Shown: positions 8,422-16,264 of the stretch, one piece after another | How the letters are laid out: each line of letters starts with the position of its first letter | How positions within the stretch are numbered: position 1 is the first letter of the stretch | Origin: Sedimentitalea sp042687825 | Lineage (GTDB): Bacteria; Pseudomonadota; Alphaproteobacteria; Rhodobacterales; Rhodobacteraceae | Length of the DNA stretch: 64,000 nt | NCBI RefSeq assembly: GCF_042687825.1 | Contig: NZ_JBHUQE010000001.1 | Span: 124,001-188,000, forward strand | Reading direction: 5' to 3' | The notes under the pieces: generated by a model | The model's database searches: none | What the model saw: the letters and a program-made list of their open reading frames with translations, nothing else | Told to the model about the DNA's origin: nothing | Made by a program: the position numbers and the translations under genes

Positions 8422-9723
8422 ATGCGTATTTGGGGAGGCGCCGGGTTTCTCAGCCTGGCAATGGCGGGCAGCCTGATGGCCGGTCCCGTCGACATGTCGA
8501 TTCGACCGATCAGCCGGCCGGCTGCAGAGGTCCGGATCGCTGCGGTGGAAACGACGGTGATCGTGCAACAGACAAGCGAGCCCAAGATACCGGCAGAGGC
8601 AAGCAATCAGCGGTTCCAGAACTGGGTCCGGGCGTTTCAGCGCCGCGCCCTGGCACAGGGCATAAGCCAGCCGGTTCTGGACAATGCCTTTGCCGGCATC
8701 GCCTATGACCCGGATGTCATTCGCCGTGATCGCAATCAGAGCGAATTTACCAAGACGATCTGGGACTATCTCGACAGCGCCGCGTCGGAGACCCGCATCC
8801 GCAACGGCAAGGCGGCCCTGGCGGCCCATGGTGACACGTTGCGCGCCATCGAGGCGAAATATGGCGTGGAAAAAGAGATCGTCACAGCGATCTGGGGGCT
8901 GGAAAGCGCCTATGGCACCTATCGCGGCAAGACCGATATCATCCGGGCTCTGGCCACGCTGGCCTTTGACGCCCGACGCAGTGCCTTTTTCGAAACTCAG
9001 CTGATCGCGGCGCTGAAAATTCTGCAGAGCGGTGATACCACGGCGCGCAACATGACCGGCAGCTGGGCCGGCGCGATGGGGCATACCCAGTTCATCCCAA
9101 CCTCGTATCTGGACTATGCGGTGGATTTCACCGGCGACGGGCGGCGTGACATCTGGTCGGACGATCCCAGCGATGCGCTGGCCTCGACCGCCGCCTACCT
9201 GGCGCGGTTCGGTTGGGTCAAGGGCCAGCCCTGGGGCGTCGAAATCACCCTACCTGCAGGGTTCGACTATCGCCTGGCTGACCGGAAGATCCTGAAAACG
9301 CCGACCGACTGGGCCAAGCTTGGCGTGGCGTCCGTTACCGGTCAGCCGGTGCCCGATCACGGAGCCGCATCAATTCTGCTGCCGGCCGGCAGTCAGGGCG
9401 CCGCATTCATGATTTTCAAGAATTTCAGCGTGATCGAACGCTATAATACCGCCGATGCCTATGTGATCGGCGTCGGCCACCTGGCGGACCGGATACAGGG
9501 CGAACCCGCCCTGCAAAGTGCGTGGCCGCGTGCGGACCGGGCCCTGACTTTGAAAGAGCGCAAGGAAATGCAGCGCCGCCTGACCGCCAGGGGGTTTGAC
9601 ACACAAGGCATCGATGGCCGCATCGGGCCGCTGACGGTCGCGGCGGTGCGCGCCTTTCAGGTGTCCTCGAACCTGACCCCGGACGGCTATGCCTCTCTTG
9701 CTCTGCTGAACCGGCTGCGCTAG
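8422..9723 (+). CDS. Lytic murein transglycosylase, MltB type, with peptidoglycan-binding domain
   Basis: The enzyme cleaves peptidoglycan glycan strands to 1,6-anhydro products in the periplasm. A signal-like N-terminus (GFLSLAMAGSLMAG) is followed by an SLT_2 (MltB) catalytic domain from about residue 65 to 360, with the catalytic glutamate in IWGLESAYGTYRG (E161), the conserved GAMGHTQFIPTSYL and FTGDGRRDIW. A peptidoglycan-binding type 1 domain closes the protein (about 370-433: MQRRLTARGF, DGRIGPLTVAAVRAFQ). At 433 residues it matches the usual length of this alphaproteobacterial architecture. No lipobox is seen, so it is probably soluble periplasmic rather than a lipoprotein. Confidence 0.93.
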   Translation: MRIWGGAGFLSLAMAGSLMAGPVDMSIRPISRPAAEVRIAAVETTVIVQQTSEPKIPAEASNQRFQNWVRAFQRRALAQGISQPVLDNAFAGIAYDPDVIRRDRNQSEFTKTIWDYLDSAASETRIRNGKAALAAHGDTLRAIEAKYGVEKEIVTAIWGLESAYGTYRGKTDIIRALATLAFDARRSAFFETQLIAALKILQSGDTTARNMTGSWAGAMGHTQFIPTSYLDYAVDFTGDGRRDIWSDDPSDALASTAAYLARFGWVKGQPWGVEITLPAGFDYRLADRKILKTPTDWAKLGVASVTGQPVPDHGAASILLPAGSQGAAFMIFKNFSVIERYNTADAYVIGVGHLADRIQGEPALQSAWPRADRALTLKERKEMQRRLTARGFDTQGIDGRIGPLTVAAVRAFQVSSNLTPDGYASLALLNRLR

Positions 9724-9743
9724 CGCGGCAGCCCGGGCGCGTT

Positions 9744-10604
9744 CTATTCAGCGGCCATCGGCAACCGGTTTTGCCCGATTTCGGCGATGTCGGCGATGAC
9801 CTGGCGTAGCAACGCGCGAAAGCTCTGGAAATTCGCGCTTGGCAGCACCTGTCGCTCATCCATATAGATCGACCGGTCGATTTCCACCTGGATCGCGTGC
9901 TGACGCCGCGACGGGCGGCCATAGGCCTGGGTCACATAGGCCCCGGCAAACGGCGCGTTGCGCGTCACCCTCAGGCCGGCCGCGGCAAAGGCCGCCTCGA
10001 TCCGGTCGACGACCTCGCCGGCCGCGGCCGCGCCGAACCGGTCGCCCAGCACGATCTGCGGACAGCCGGCGCCCCGGCGGGCAACACCATCCATCGCCTC
10101 GTGCGGCATCGAATGACAATCCACCAGAATCGCCTGACCGAAATGCCGGTGCGCCTCGTCCAGTTGTTGCTGCAGAGCGGCATGATAGGGTCGCCAAAAA
10201 CGCTCGATCCGGTCGCGCGCTTCGGACATCGACAGCTTTCCGGCATAGATTGCCCGGCCGTTGGACACGACCCGGGGAATCACCCCCAGCCCCGAGGCCA
10301 CACGCGGATTCTGGCCGCGCCGCTGCGCACCGGCAATCAGCGCCGGGTCCAGCTCGTCGGGGCTGCGGTTCAGATCGACAAAGGCACGCGGCATCGCGGC
10401 GCAGAGCAGCGGCGCCCCGAATTCCGGCGCAGCATCAAACAGCTGATCGACAAAGGCATCTTCGGAAGACCGGATCACCACCTCGTCCAGCCGGGACTGC
10501 CGCAGAAACCGCCATGTGTACCGGCGACCGCTGTGAGGCGAGGCGAACACAACGCAGGACAGGCGCCGATCAGGCAGTGTCAATTCAAAAGCAGACTGAG
10601 ACAT
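9744..10604 (-). CDS. N-formylglutamate amidohydrolase
   Basis: This 286-residue protein belongs to the FGase family, which hydrolyses N-formylglutamate to glutamate and formate (a late histidine-degradation step in some bacteria). Recognisable pieces are VVFASPHSGRRYTWRF near the N-terminus, DAFVDQLFD, RAFVDLNRSPDELDP and VDCHSMPHEA. The start at 10604 follows GAGGAG with good spacing. The same frame remains open upstream to 10829, but that extension is read through the antisense of tRNA-Val and must be rejected. No other hut gene is in the window, so the exact substrate is inferred. Confidence 0.85.
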   Translation of the reverse strand: MSQSAFELTLPDRRLSCVVFASPHSGRRYTWRFLRQSRLDEVVIRSSEDAFVDQLFDAAPEFGAPLLCAAMPRAFVDLNRSPDELDPALIAGAQRRGQNPRVASGLGVIPRVVSNGRAIYAGKLSMSEARDRIERFWRPYHAALQQQLDEAHRHFGQAILVDCHSMPHEAMDGVARRGAGCPQIVLGDRFGAAAAGEVVDRIEAAFAAAGLRVTRNAPFAGAYVTQAYGRPSRRQHAIQVEIDRSIYMDERQVLPSANFQSFRALLRQVIADIAEIGQNRLPMAAE

Positions 10605-10658
10605 TGCGACTCCTCGTTGCAGGCAGCATAACGCGGATTCAATCGATGCCAAAAGCCC

Positions 10659-10687
10659 TTGATCCCGCTTGCGACTCCTTTTATAGA
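10659..10687 (+). promoter_or_regulatory. Sigma70-like promoter for tRNA-Val / rpmJ
   Basis: TTGATC (10659-10664) and TATAGA (10682-10687) are separated by 17 bases, about 65 bases before the tRNA. Position and spacing fit a housekeeping promoter driving the tRNA and perhaps rpmJ. Confidence 0.55.
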
Positions 10688-10753
10688 CCCCGCTACCGGC
10701 GCGGAATTCCGCGCCCCATTTAGTTGGGGCCAATCTTTCGCAAGGGTATTCAT

Positions 10754-10828
10754 GGGCGCTTAGCTCAGCGGTAGAGCACTTCGTTGACATCGAAGGGGTC
10801 ACAAGTTCGAACCTTGTAGTGCCCACCA
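10754..10828 (+). tRNA. tRNA-Val (anticodon GAC)
   Basis: The 75-base sequence folds as a standard cloverleaf. The acceptor stem GGGCGCT pairs with AGTGCCC (one G-T wobble), the D-arm is GCTC-AGCGGTA-GAGC, and the anticodon stem CTTCG/CGAAG encloses TTGACAT with anticodon GAC at 10786-10788. The T-arm is ACAAG-TTCGAAC-CTTGT, and the CCA end is encoded (10826-10828). It reads GUC and GUU valine codons. Confidence 0.97.
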
Positions 10829-10837
10829 TGAATTCAC

Positions 10838-10859
10838 TGTTTCAGGCAAGCCTGAAACA
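10838..10859 (+). other. 9-bp hairpin after tRNA-Val
   Basis: TGTTTCAGG and CCTGAAACA form a perfect stem around a CAAG loop, ten bases after the tRNA. It lacks a T-run, so it may be a processing or stabilising structure between the tRNA and rpmJ rather than a full terminator. Confidence 0.55.
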
Positions 10860-10907
10860 CCCGCAACTTTAGGCGCTGGCCCGCGCCACAGGAACAGGAG
10901 AAGGACC

Positions 10908-11033
10908 ATGAAGGTCAGGAACTCGCTCCGCTCGCTCAAGAACCGGCATCGCGATTGCCGGGTTGTGCGTCGCAAAGGCCGCGTCTACGTGATCAACAAG
11001 ACGCAGCGCCGGTTCAAAGCCCGCCAAGGCTAA
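10908..11033 (+). CDS. rpmJ: 50S ribosomal protein L36
   Basis: This tiny 41-residue basic protein (MKVRNSLRSLKNRHRDC..., ending RFKARQG) is L36, a component of the large ribosomal subunit. It is the long, zinc-independent form: only one cysteine remains (residue 17), whereas the zinc-binding form has three cysteines and a histidine. AGGAG lies upstream of the ATG. It is too short for most gene-length cut-offs, stands alone rather than in a ribosomal operon, and is followed at once by a strong terminator. Confidence 0.96.
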   Translation: MKVRNSLRSLKNRHRDCRVVRRKGRVYVINKTQRRFKARQG

Positions 11034-11070
11034 GCCGCGCACCGACACGGATGTCGGAATCAAAGGTTTC

Positions 11071-11098
11071 AAACCGCGCTTTCGGGCGCGGTTTTTTT
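11071..11098 (+). terminator. Rho-independent terminator after rpmJ
   Basis: AACCGCGC (11072-11079) pairs with GCGCGGTT (11086-11093) around TTTCGG and runs into a T-tract at 11092-11098. Confidence 0.9.
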
Positions 11099-11271
11099 GT
11101 GCCGACTGCTGATCGGCGGACAACGCACCCGCGTTCCGGTCCGCCACCCCGACCCATTTCCGATTGTTTCTGTCGGAAAATACTTGCATCGCTGCCGGAA
11201 TCCGGTAATTGACCAAATCAGTCAGGTTACAGCCTGCATCAATTGCCAATACGGACAGAACGGAACCCTTC

Positions 11272-12288
11272 ATGTTGAAATCTTCCACCTGCATCGCCGC
11301 GACCCTGATCGCCGCCCTGGCCAGCACCGCCAGCGCCGATGGCGAACTCAACCTTTATTCCTCGCGCCATTACGACACCGATGAAAAGCTCTATTCCGAT
11401 TTCGAGGACGCCACCGGCATCACCATCAACCGCATCGAAGGCAAGGCCGACGAACTGATCGCCCGCCTGCAGGCCGAGGGGGCGAATTCCCCGGCCGACG
11501 TTCTGCTGACCGTCGACACCTCGCGCCTGGCCCGGGCCAAGGACGCCGGTGTTCTGCAGGCGGTGGACAGCGCCGTTCTGGAGGCCCGTGTACCCGGCTA
11601 CCTGCAGGATTCCGACAACCAGTGGTTCGGCTTTTCGCAACGTTCGCGAATCATCTTTTACGACAAGACCGAGATCACCGAACCGCCGATGACCTATGCC
11701 GCCCTGGCGGATCCGAAATATCGCGGCAAGGTCTGCATCCGCTCGTCCAGCAACACCTACAACCAGACACTGCTGGCGGCCATCATCACCCATACCGACG
11801 AAGCCACGGCCAAGACCTGGGCGCAGGGCGTGGTCGACAACATGGCGCGCGCGCCGCAGGGCGGCGACACCGATCAGCTGCGCGGCATCGTGTCGGGCGA
11901 ATGCGATATCGCCGTCGGCAACAGCTATTACTTTGCCCGCACGATCCGCAAGGACGTCAAGGGCGTGTCCGACCAGCGCGACATGATCGGTTGGGTGTTC
12001 CCGTCCCAGAACGCCCAGGGCGCGCATATGAACCTGTCCGGCGGCGGCGTCGCGGCCCATGCGCCGAATCGCGACAACGCGGTGCTGTTTCTGGAATATC
12101 TCGCCAGCGACCAGGCCCAGGAGTATTTCTCGGCCGGCAATGACGAATACCCGGCCGTGCCCGGCGTCGCCCTGTCACCGGCAATCGCGGCATTGGGCTT
12201 TTTCAAGCCAGACGACGTGAACCTGTCGGACGTGGCCCAGAACATCCCGGCCGCCCAGCGGATTTTCAACGAGGTGAACTGGAAATAA
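11272..12288 (+). CDS. Fe(3+) ABC transporter, periplasmic iron-binding protein
   Basis: This 338-residue protein is an FbpA/AfuA-family ferric-iron binding protein that delivers Fe(3+) to an inner-membrane ABC importer. A Sec signal peptide (TCIAATLIAALASTASA) leads into the mature start DGELNLYSSRHYDTDE. The family's LYSSRHY, FEDATGI and GNSYYFART stretches are present; the paired tyrosines in the last are expected metal ligands. The ATG at 11272 gives the signal peptide directly; an in-frame upstream start at 11209 would bury it. A good terminator follows. The likely permease lies at 14458-16125 on the opposite strand and no cognate ATPase gene is visible. Confidence 0.93.
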   Translation: MLKSSTCIAATLIAALASTASADGELNLYSSRHYDTDEKLYSDFEDATGITINRIEGKADELIARLQAEGANSPADVLLTVDTSRLARAKDAGVLQAVDSAVLEARVPGYLQDSDNQWFGFSQRSRIIFYDKTEITEPPMTYAALADPKYRGKVCIRSSSNTYNQTLLAAIITHTDEATAKTWAQGVVDNMARAPQGGDTDQLRGIVSGECDIAVGNSYYFARTIRKDVKGVSDQRDMIGWVFPSQNAQGAHMNLSGGGVAAHAPNRDNAVLFLEYLASDQAQEYFSAGNDEYPAVPGVALSPAIAALGFFKPDDVNLSDVAQNIPAAQRIFNEVNWK

Positions 12289-12313
12289 CCCGCCATGCGG
12301 CAACCGGATCCGA

Positions 12314-12344
12314 CGGGCGCGGGCGCGAAACCCGCGCCCGTTTT
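12314..12344 (+). terminator. Rho-independent terminator after the iron-binding protein gene
   Basis: CGGGCGCGGG (12314-12323) pairs perfectly with CCCGCGCCCG (12331-12340) around CGCGAAA and is followed by TTTT. Confidence 0.88.
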
Positions 12345-12530
12345 GCCGTCTGCCCCGCGCGGCTGGCCGAGAACATGGATTTTTTTCGCCCGCCCTGTCA
12401 CAATCAGGGTAAGGAAGACCGGTATACAGCGCGGGTGTCTTTTGTGGCAGCTTGCGCTGAAGTTACGAGTGCGCGTTCGCCGCGTGGATTTTGCCCGTGC
12501 CCCTCGTTTTGGTTCAGGACCCGATTGAAC

Positions 12531-13418
12531 ATGCCCGATGCCTGCGTCTTGATATCCGACATCACCGGCAGCACACAGCTGTATGAAACCGAAAGCAATC
12601 AGGCGGCGTTGCAGCAGGTCAGCAAGGTGCTGGCGCGGATGCGTCAGATCATAGAGGGATCCGGCGGCAAATGCGTCAAATCCCAGGGCGACGACGTACT
12701 CAGCTTTTTTCGGCATCCCGAACAGGCGTTCCAAGCCGCCTGGGCGATGATCAACGAGAGCTGGCCGGCCGGGCTGTCGGTGCATGTCGGCACCTATTTC
12801 GGTGAAATCCTGAGCCACGAGAACGACATCTACGGCAGCGCGGTAAATACCGCGGCGCGACTGTCCTCGCTGGCCAAACCCGGCGAGATCCTGGTCGGCG
12901 ACCAGAGCTATGACGATCTGTCGCCCGACTCCAAGGCACGGCTGCTGATGATCGGCGAGATCCAGCTGCGCGGCAAGGCCAGCCCGACGCGGGTCTATTC
13001 CTGCTCGGTCACCGAATTCAGCGAACAGACGGTGATCTTTTCCAGCACCTCGACAGCGCGGACCGGCGGCACCGAGTATGCCGAACTGCGGCTGGGCGAG
13101 CAGAACTGGCAGATCGGTGAAGGCGAAAGCCTGACGATCGGACGGTCGACCTATTGCGACATCGTGCTGGGTCAGGCCTGGGTGTCGCGCAAGCACGCGG
13201 CACTGGCCGTGCGGCGCTGGCAACTGGAGTTCACCGATCACAGCAGTTCCGGCAGCCTGATCCGCATGGCGGATGGCGGAGAGGTCCCGTTGCATCGCCG
13301 CGCCACCCTGCTGACCGGCAGCGGCGCGATCTTTCTGGGGCCGCGCACGCATATGGACGAGTCCTGCCGGATCGATTTCGTCACCCACGAACTGGCGCTG
13401 ATGGAAACCGCCAAGTGA
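12531..13418 (+). CDS. Class III adenylate cyclase fused to an FHA domain
   Basis: The 295-residue soluble protein joins a cyclase catalytic domain (about 1-160) to a forkhead-associated domain (about 195-270). Cyclase residues look intact: metal aspartates D10 (VLISDITGST) and D54 (KSQGDDVLSFF), adenine-selecting K50 and D99 (NDIYGS), and transition-state N106 and R110 (AVNTAARL), so ATP to cAMP is predicted. The FHA part has LTIGRSTYCDIVLG and VSRKHAALAV, the phosphothreonine-binding Gly-Arg and Ser-Arg-x-His pattern. Thus cAMP production may respond to a Ser/Thr kinase, none of which is in the window. The start at 12531 is where homology begins; the frame is open upstream. Confidence 0.88.
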   Translation: MPDACVLISDITGSTQLYETESNQAALQQVSKVLARMRQIIEGSGGKCVKSQGDDVLSFFRHPEQAFQAAWAMINESWPAGLSVHVGTYFGEILSHENDIYGSAVNTAARLSSLAKPGEILVGDQSYDDLSPDSKARLLMIGEIQLRGKASPTRVYSCSVTEFSEQTVIFSSTSTARTGGTEYAELRLGEQNWQIGEGESLTIGRSTYCDIVLGQAWVSRKHAALAVRRWQLEFTDHSSSGSLIRMADGGEVPLHRRATLLTGSGAIFLGPRTHMDESCRIDFVTHELALMETAK

Positions 13419-13577
13419 CCGAATACCCGGGCGGTGCGCGCTGTTGACTTCCTGCGCTTTCGGCCGGACACCGGTCCAGAGCGGAACCGAGTTGTCCAAC
13501 GGGGTGCACATGACAGGGAGGCCAGGCGGATCGCGGTACGAAGTAGCCGGTGAATCGGGCTGCTGGGCGGGGTGGAC

Positions 13578-14438
13578 ATGAAGCGCCTGCCCCTGACCGT
13601 GATCAGCGGCTATCTGGGTGCCGGCAAGACCACCCTGATCAACAGGCTCTTGACCGAGGATCACGGGTTGCGCCTGATGGTTCTGGTCAATGATTTCGGG
13701 GCCATCAATATCGACGCGGCGCTGATCAAGGCGCACGGAGACGACATCATGGCGCTCAGCAATGGCTGCATCTGCTGTTCGCAAGAGGCCGACCTGTTCT
13801 CTGCGCTGAACGCCATTCTTGACCGCAGCCCGCGCCCGGACCACCTGATCGTCGAAGCCAGCGGTATCGCCGATCCTGCCGCCATCGCGGCCGCGGCGAT
13901 TGCCGAGCCCGACATCAGCTATGGCGGCATCGTCACGCTGGTGGACGCGCAGAACATCGATGCCCTGCTGTCCGACGATCTGGTCGCGCCCCAGGTGACG
14001 CAGCAGATCGCCGCCGCCGACCTGCTGCTGTTGACCAAATCCGGCACCGAGGAACCGGCGCTGTCGGATCGGTTGAAAAGACTGGGCGCGGTCGCTCCGA
14101 TGCGGCTGGGCGCGACGCCTCTGGCGGGTCTTCTGTTTGGCACATTGCCGCGACCGCGCGGACGCAGCGTCGCGCCGCACCCGGCCTATGTCAGCTGGCA
14201 GCATGACAGTGACCGGGTGATGGGTCGGGCTGCGATGGGCGAAAAGCTGGCCGGCCGGCCAGCGGGGCTGTACCGGCTGAAGGGGTTCGTTCGGACCGAT
14301 GACGGCGGCCATGAGCTGCACATTGTCGGGCGCCATGTTCAGGCGCGGCGTTGCGATGCTGAACGCACGACACTGGTGGCGCTGGGTCTCGCCGACCGCT
14401 TCAGCCGCCACGAGATCGACGCATGGTGGAACGCCTGA
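13578..14438 (+). CDS. COG0523 (CobW/YeiR-type) metal-associated GTPase
   Basis: A G3E-family P-loop GTPase of 286 residues. Walker A is GYLGAGKTT near the N-terminus; the family metal motif GCICC follows in LSNGCICCSQEADL, and LIVEASGIADP gives the Walker B/switch region. LLLTKSG stands where the usual guanine-specificity NKxD occurs. Such proteins insert or traffic metals (zinc, cobalt, iron) into client enzymes. The C-terminal domain is short. Start is uncertain: GTG at 13572 or ATG at 13578, both after a G-rich stretch. It ends 19 bases from the convergent permease gene. The iron transport neighbourhood hints at metal homeostasis, but no client can be named. Confidence 0.85.
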   Translation: MKRLPLTVISGYLGAGKTTLINRLLTEDHGLRLMVLVNDFGAINIDAALIKAHGDDIMALSNGCICCSQEADLFSALNAILDRSPRPDHLIVEASGIADPAAIAAAAIAEPDISYGGIVTLVDAQNIDALLSDDLVAPQVTQQIAAADLLLLTKSGTEEPALSDRLKRLGAVAPMRLGATPLAGLLFGTLPRPRGRSVAPHPAYVSWQHDSDRVMGRAAMGEKLAGRPAGLYRLKGFVRTDDGGHELHIVGRHVQARRCDAERTTLVALGLADRFSRHEIDAWWNA

Positions 14439-14457
14439 TCGGGCCGACCTGACCTGG

Positions 14458-16125
14458 CTAGCGGTTGCGGCCGACCTGTCGGCAGATCAGGATGACGGGC
14501 AGCAGCCCGACCGCGACGATGACCAGCGACGGCACGGCCGCGCCTTCCAGCCGCTCGTCGCTGGCCAGCCGATAGGCCTGAACCGCCAGCGTGTCATAGT
14601 TGAACGGCCGCATGATCAGCGTCGCCGGCAATTCCTTCATCACGTCGACAAAGACGATCAGCAGCGCGGTCAGCAGGCTGGGGGTCAGGATCGGCAGATG
14701 CACGCGCCGCAAGGTGCCCAGAGGCGTTTCCCCCAGAGACCGCGAGGCCGCGTCCATGTTGGCATGCACCGTGCTCTGCCCGCCTTCGTAAGCCCCCAGC
14801 GCGGCGGCCAGAAACCGCACCATATAGGCCACCACCAACAGCCAGATCGACCCGGTCACCAGCAGGCCGGTCGAGATGTCGAAGGTGCTGCGCATCCAGG
14901 CATCAAACGCATTGTCAAAGGCCGCAAAGGGCACCAGCAAACCGACCGCGATCACCCCGCCCGGCACCGCGTATCCCAGCCGCGCGACATAGGCCGCGAT
15001 GCCCGAACGACGCCCCGGGCGCAGCCGCTGAAAAAAGCCCACTGCGATCGCTGACAGAACCGTCAGACAGGCTGCGGTGCCTGCCAGCGTGATGGAATTT
15101 CTGATGAACCCGGTATAGCGGCGGCTTAGCAGATCCTGCTCGCTGCCCAGCCCCATGCCGAACAGCACCACCGCCGGCAGAACGCAACCCAGCAGAACAG
15201 GCGTCGCACAAAGCAGCAGCGCCAGTCCGGCGCGCCAGCCCCGCAACCGCACCGGGGGCATCGCCATGTGGCGCTTGCCGGTCTCGTGATAGCGGGCGCG
15301 CCCGCGCTGCATCCGCTCGGTCATCGCCAGCAGCAGAGCAAAGCTGAGCAGGCACAGCGCCAACTGTGCCGCCGCCGCGCGGTCGGCCATGGAAAACCAG
15401 CTGGTATAGATGCCGGTGGCAAAGGTCTGGACGCTGAAATAGGCGACGGTGCCGAAATCGGCGATGGTCTCCATCACGGCCAGCAGCACGCCGCCGGCAA
15501 TCGCCGGGCGCGCCATTGGCAGGCTGACCGACCAAAAGGCCGACCAGGCGCTGCTGCCCAGGGTCCGTGCCGCCAGAAACGCCGCCGAGCTTTGCTGCAG
15601 GAACGCCGCGCGGGCCAGCAGATAGACATAGGGATACAGGACCAGGATCAGCATGATCGCAGCCCCCCAGATCGAGCGAATCTCGGGGAACCAATAGTCG
15701 CGCGGCCCCCAGCCGGTCGCCTGGCGCAGGGTGGTTTGCACGATGCCCGGATGGTCCAGCAGATAGGTATAGGCATAGGCCAGCACATAGGCCGGAAAGG
15801 CCAGCGGCAGCACCAGCGCGATTTCAAGAATACGCACGCCGGGAAACCGCGTCATCGTCACCAGCCAGGCAGCGCCGACGCCAATTGCAAACGTGCCCGC
15901 CGCCACCAGGCCGACCAATGCCAGCGTCGTCCCGGCATAGCGCGGCAGCACCGTGTCCAAGAGGTGCGATACCGTGTCGGTGCCGCCGGTCACCGCCGCC
16001 AGCGCCACCGCCAGCATCGGCAGCACACAGACCGCAGCGACACCATAGGCCAGCACCGCCAGGACCGACGAACCGCCATGATTGCGGCGGCGGCTACCGT
16101 GTTCTGCATATTCTATGTCGGCCAT
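14458..16125 (-). CDS. Fe(3+) ABC transporter permease, FbpB-type two-domain
   Basis: This 555-residue membrane protein has about twelve hydrophobic segments arranged as two fused six-helix permease halves, as in FbpB/SfuB/AfuB. Each half shows an EAA-type loop (LGSSAWSAFWSVSLPMARPA in the first, LGETPLGTLRRVHLPILTPS in the second). With an ATPase it would import Fe(3+) delivered by the binding protein at 11272-12288. The start at 16125 gives a short cytoplasmic N-terminus before the first helix; the frame is open to 16452, but that upstream part runs into the divergent cyclase region. Separation from its binding protein by two unrelated genes is unusual. Confidence 0.9.
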   Translation of the reverse strand: MADIEYAEHGSRRRNHGGSSVLAVLAYGVAAVCVLPMLAVALAAVTGGTDTVSHLLDTVLPRYAGTTLALVGLVAAGTFAIGVGAAWLVTMTRFPGVRILEIALVLPLAFPAYVLAYAYTYLLDHPGIVQTTLRQATGWGPRDYWFPEIRSIWGAAIMLILVLYPYVYLLARAAFLQQSSAAFLAARTLGSSAWSAFWSVSLPMARPAIAGGVLLAVMETIADFGTVAYFSVQTFATGIYTSWFSMADRAAAAQLALCLLSFALLLAMTERMQRGRARYHETGKRHMAMPPVRLRGWRAGLALLLCATPVLLGCVLPAVVLFGMGLGSEQDLLSRRYTGFIRNSITLAGTAACLTVLSAIAVGFFQRLRPGRRSGIAAYVARLGYAVPGGVIAVGLLVPFAAFDNAFDAWMRSTFDISTGLLVTGSIWLLVVAYMVRFLAAALGAYEGGQSTVHANMDAASRSLGETPLGTLRRVHLPILTPSLLTALLIVFVDVMKELPATLIMRPFNYDTLAVQAYRLASDERLEGAAVPSLVIVAVGLLPVILICRQVGRNR

Positions 16126-16264
16126 GGGCTTTCGCGGGTCTGGGGCAATGCCCTGTTGTTCGACTATTTCAGTCGGAAACTCCAGCCTGAAAGTCCCGAT
16201 CCGGGCCGTCGCTGCGGCAATCGAGGGCTGGACCGCACAAACCGTCTGGCCCAGGCTTCTGCGT

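Noticed and set aside
11928..14411. An 827-codon open frame on the minus strand across the cyclase-FHA and COG0523 genes
   Set aside because: It lies opposite two clear genes with intact motifs and shows no domain itself.
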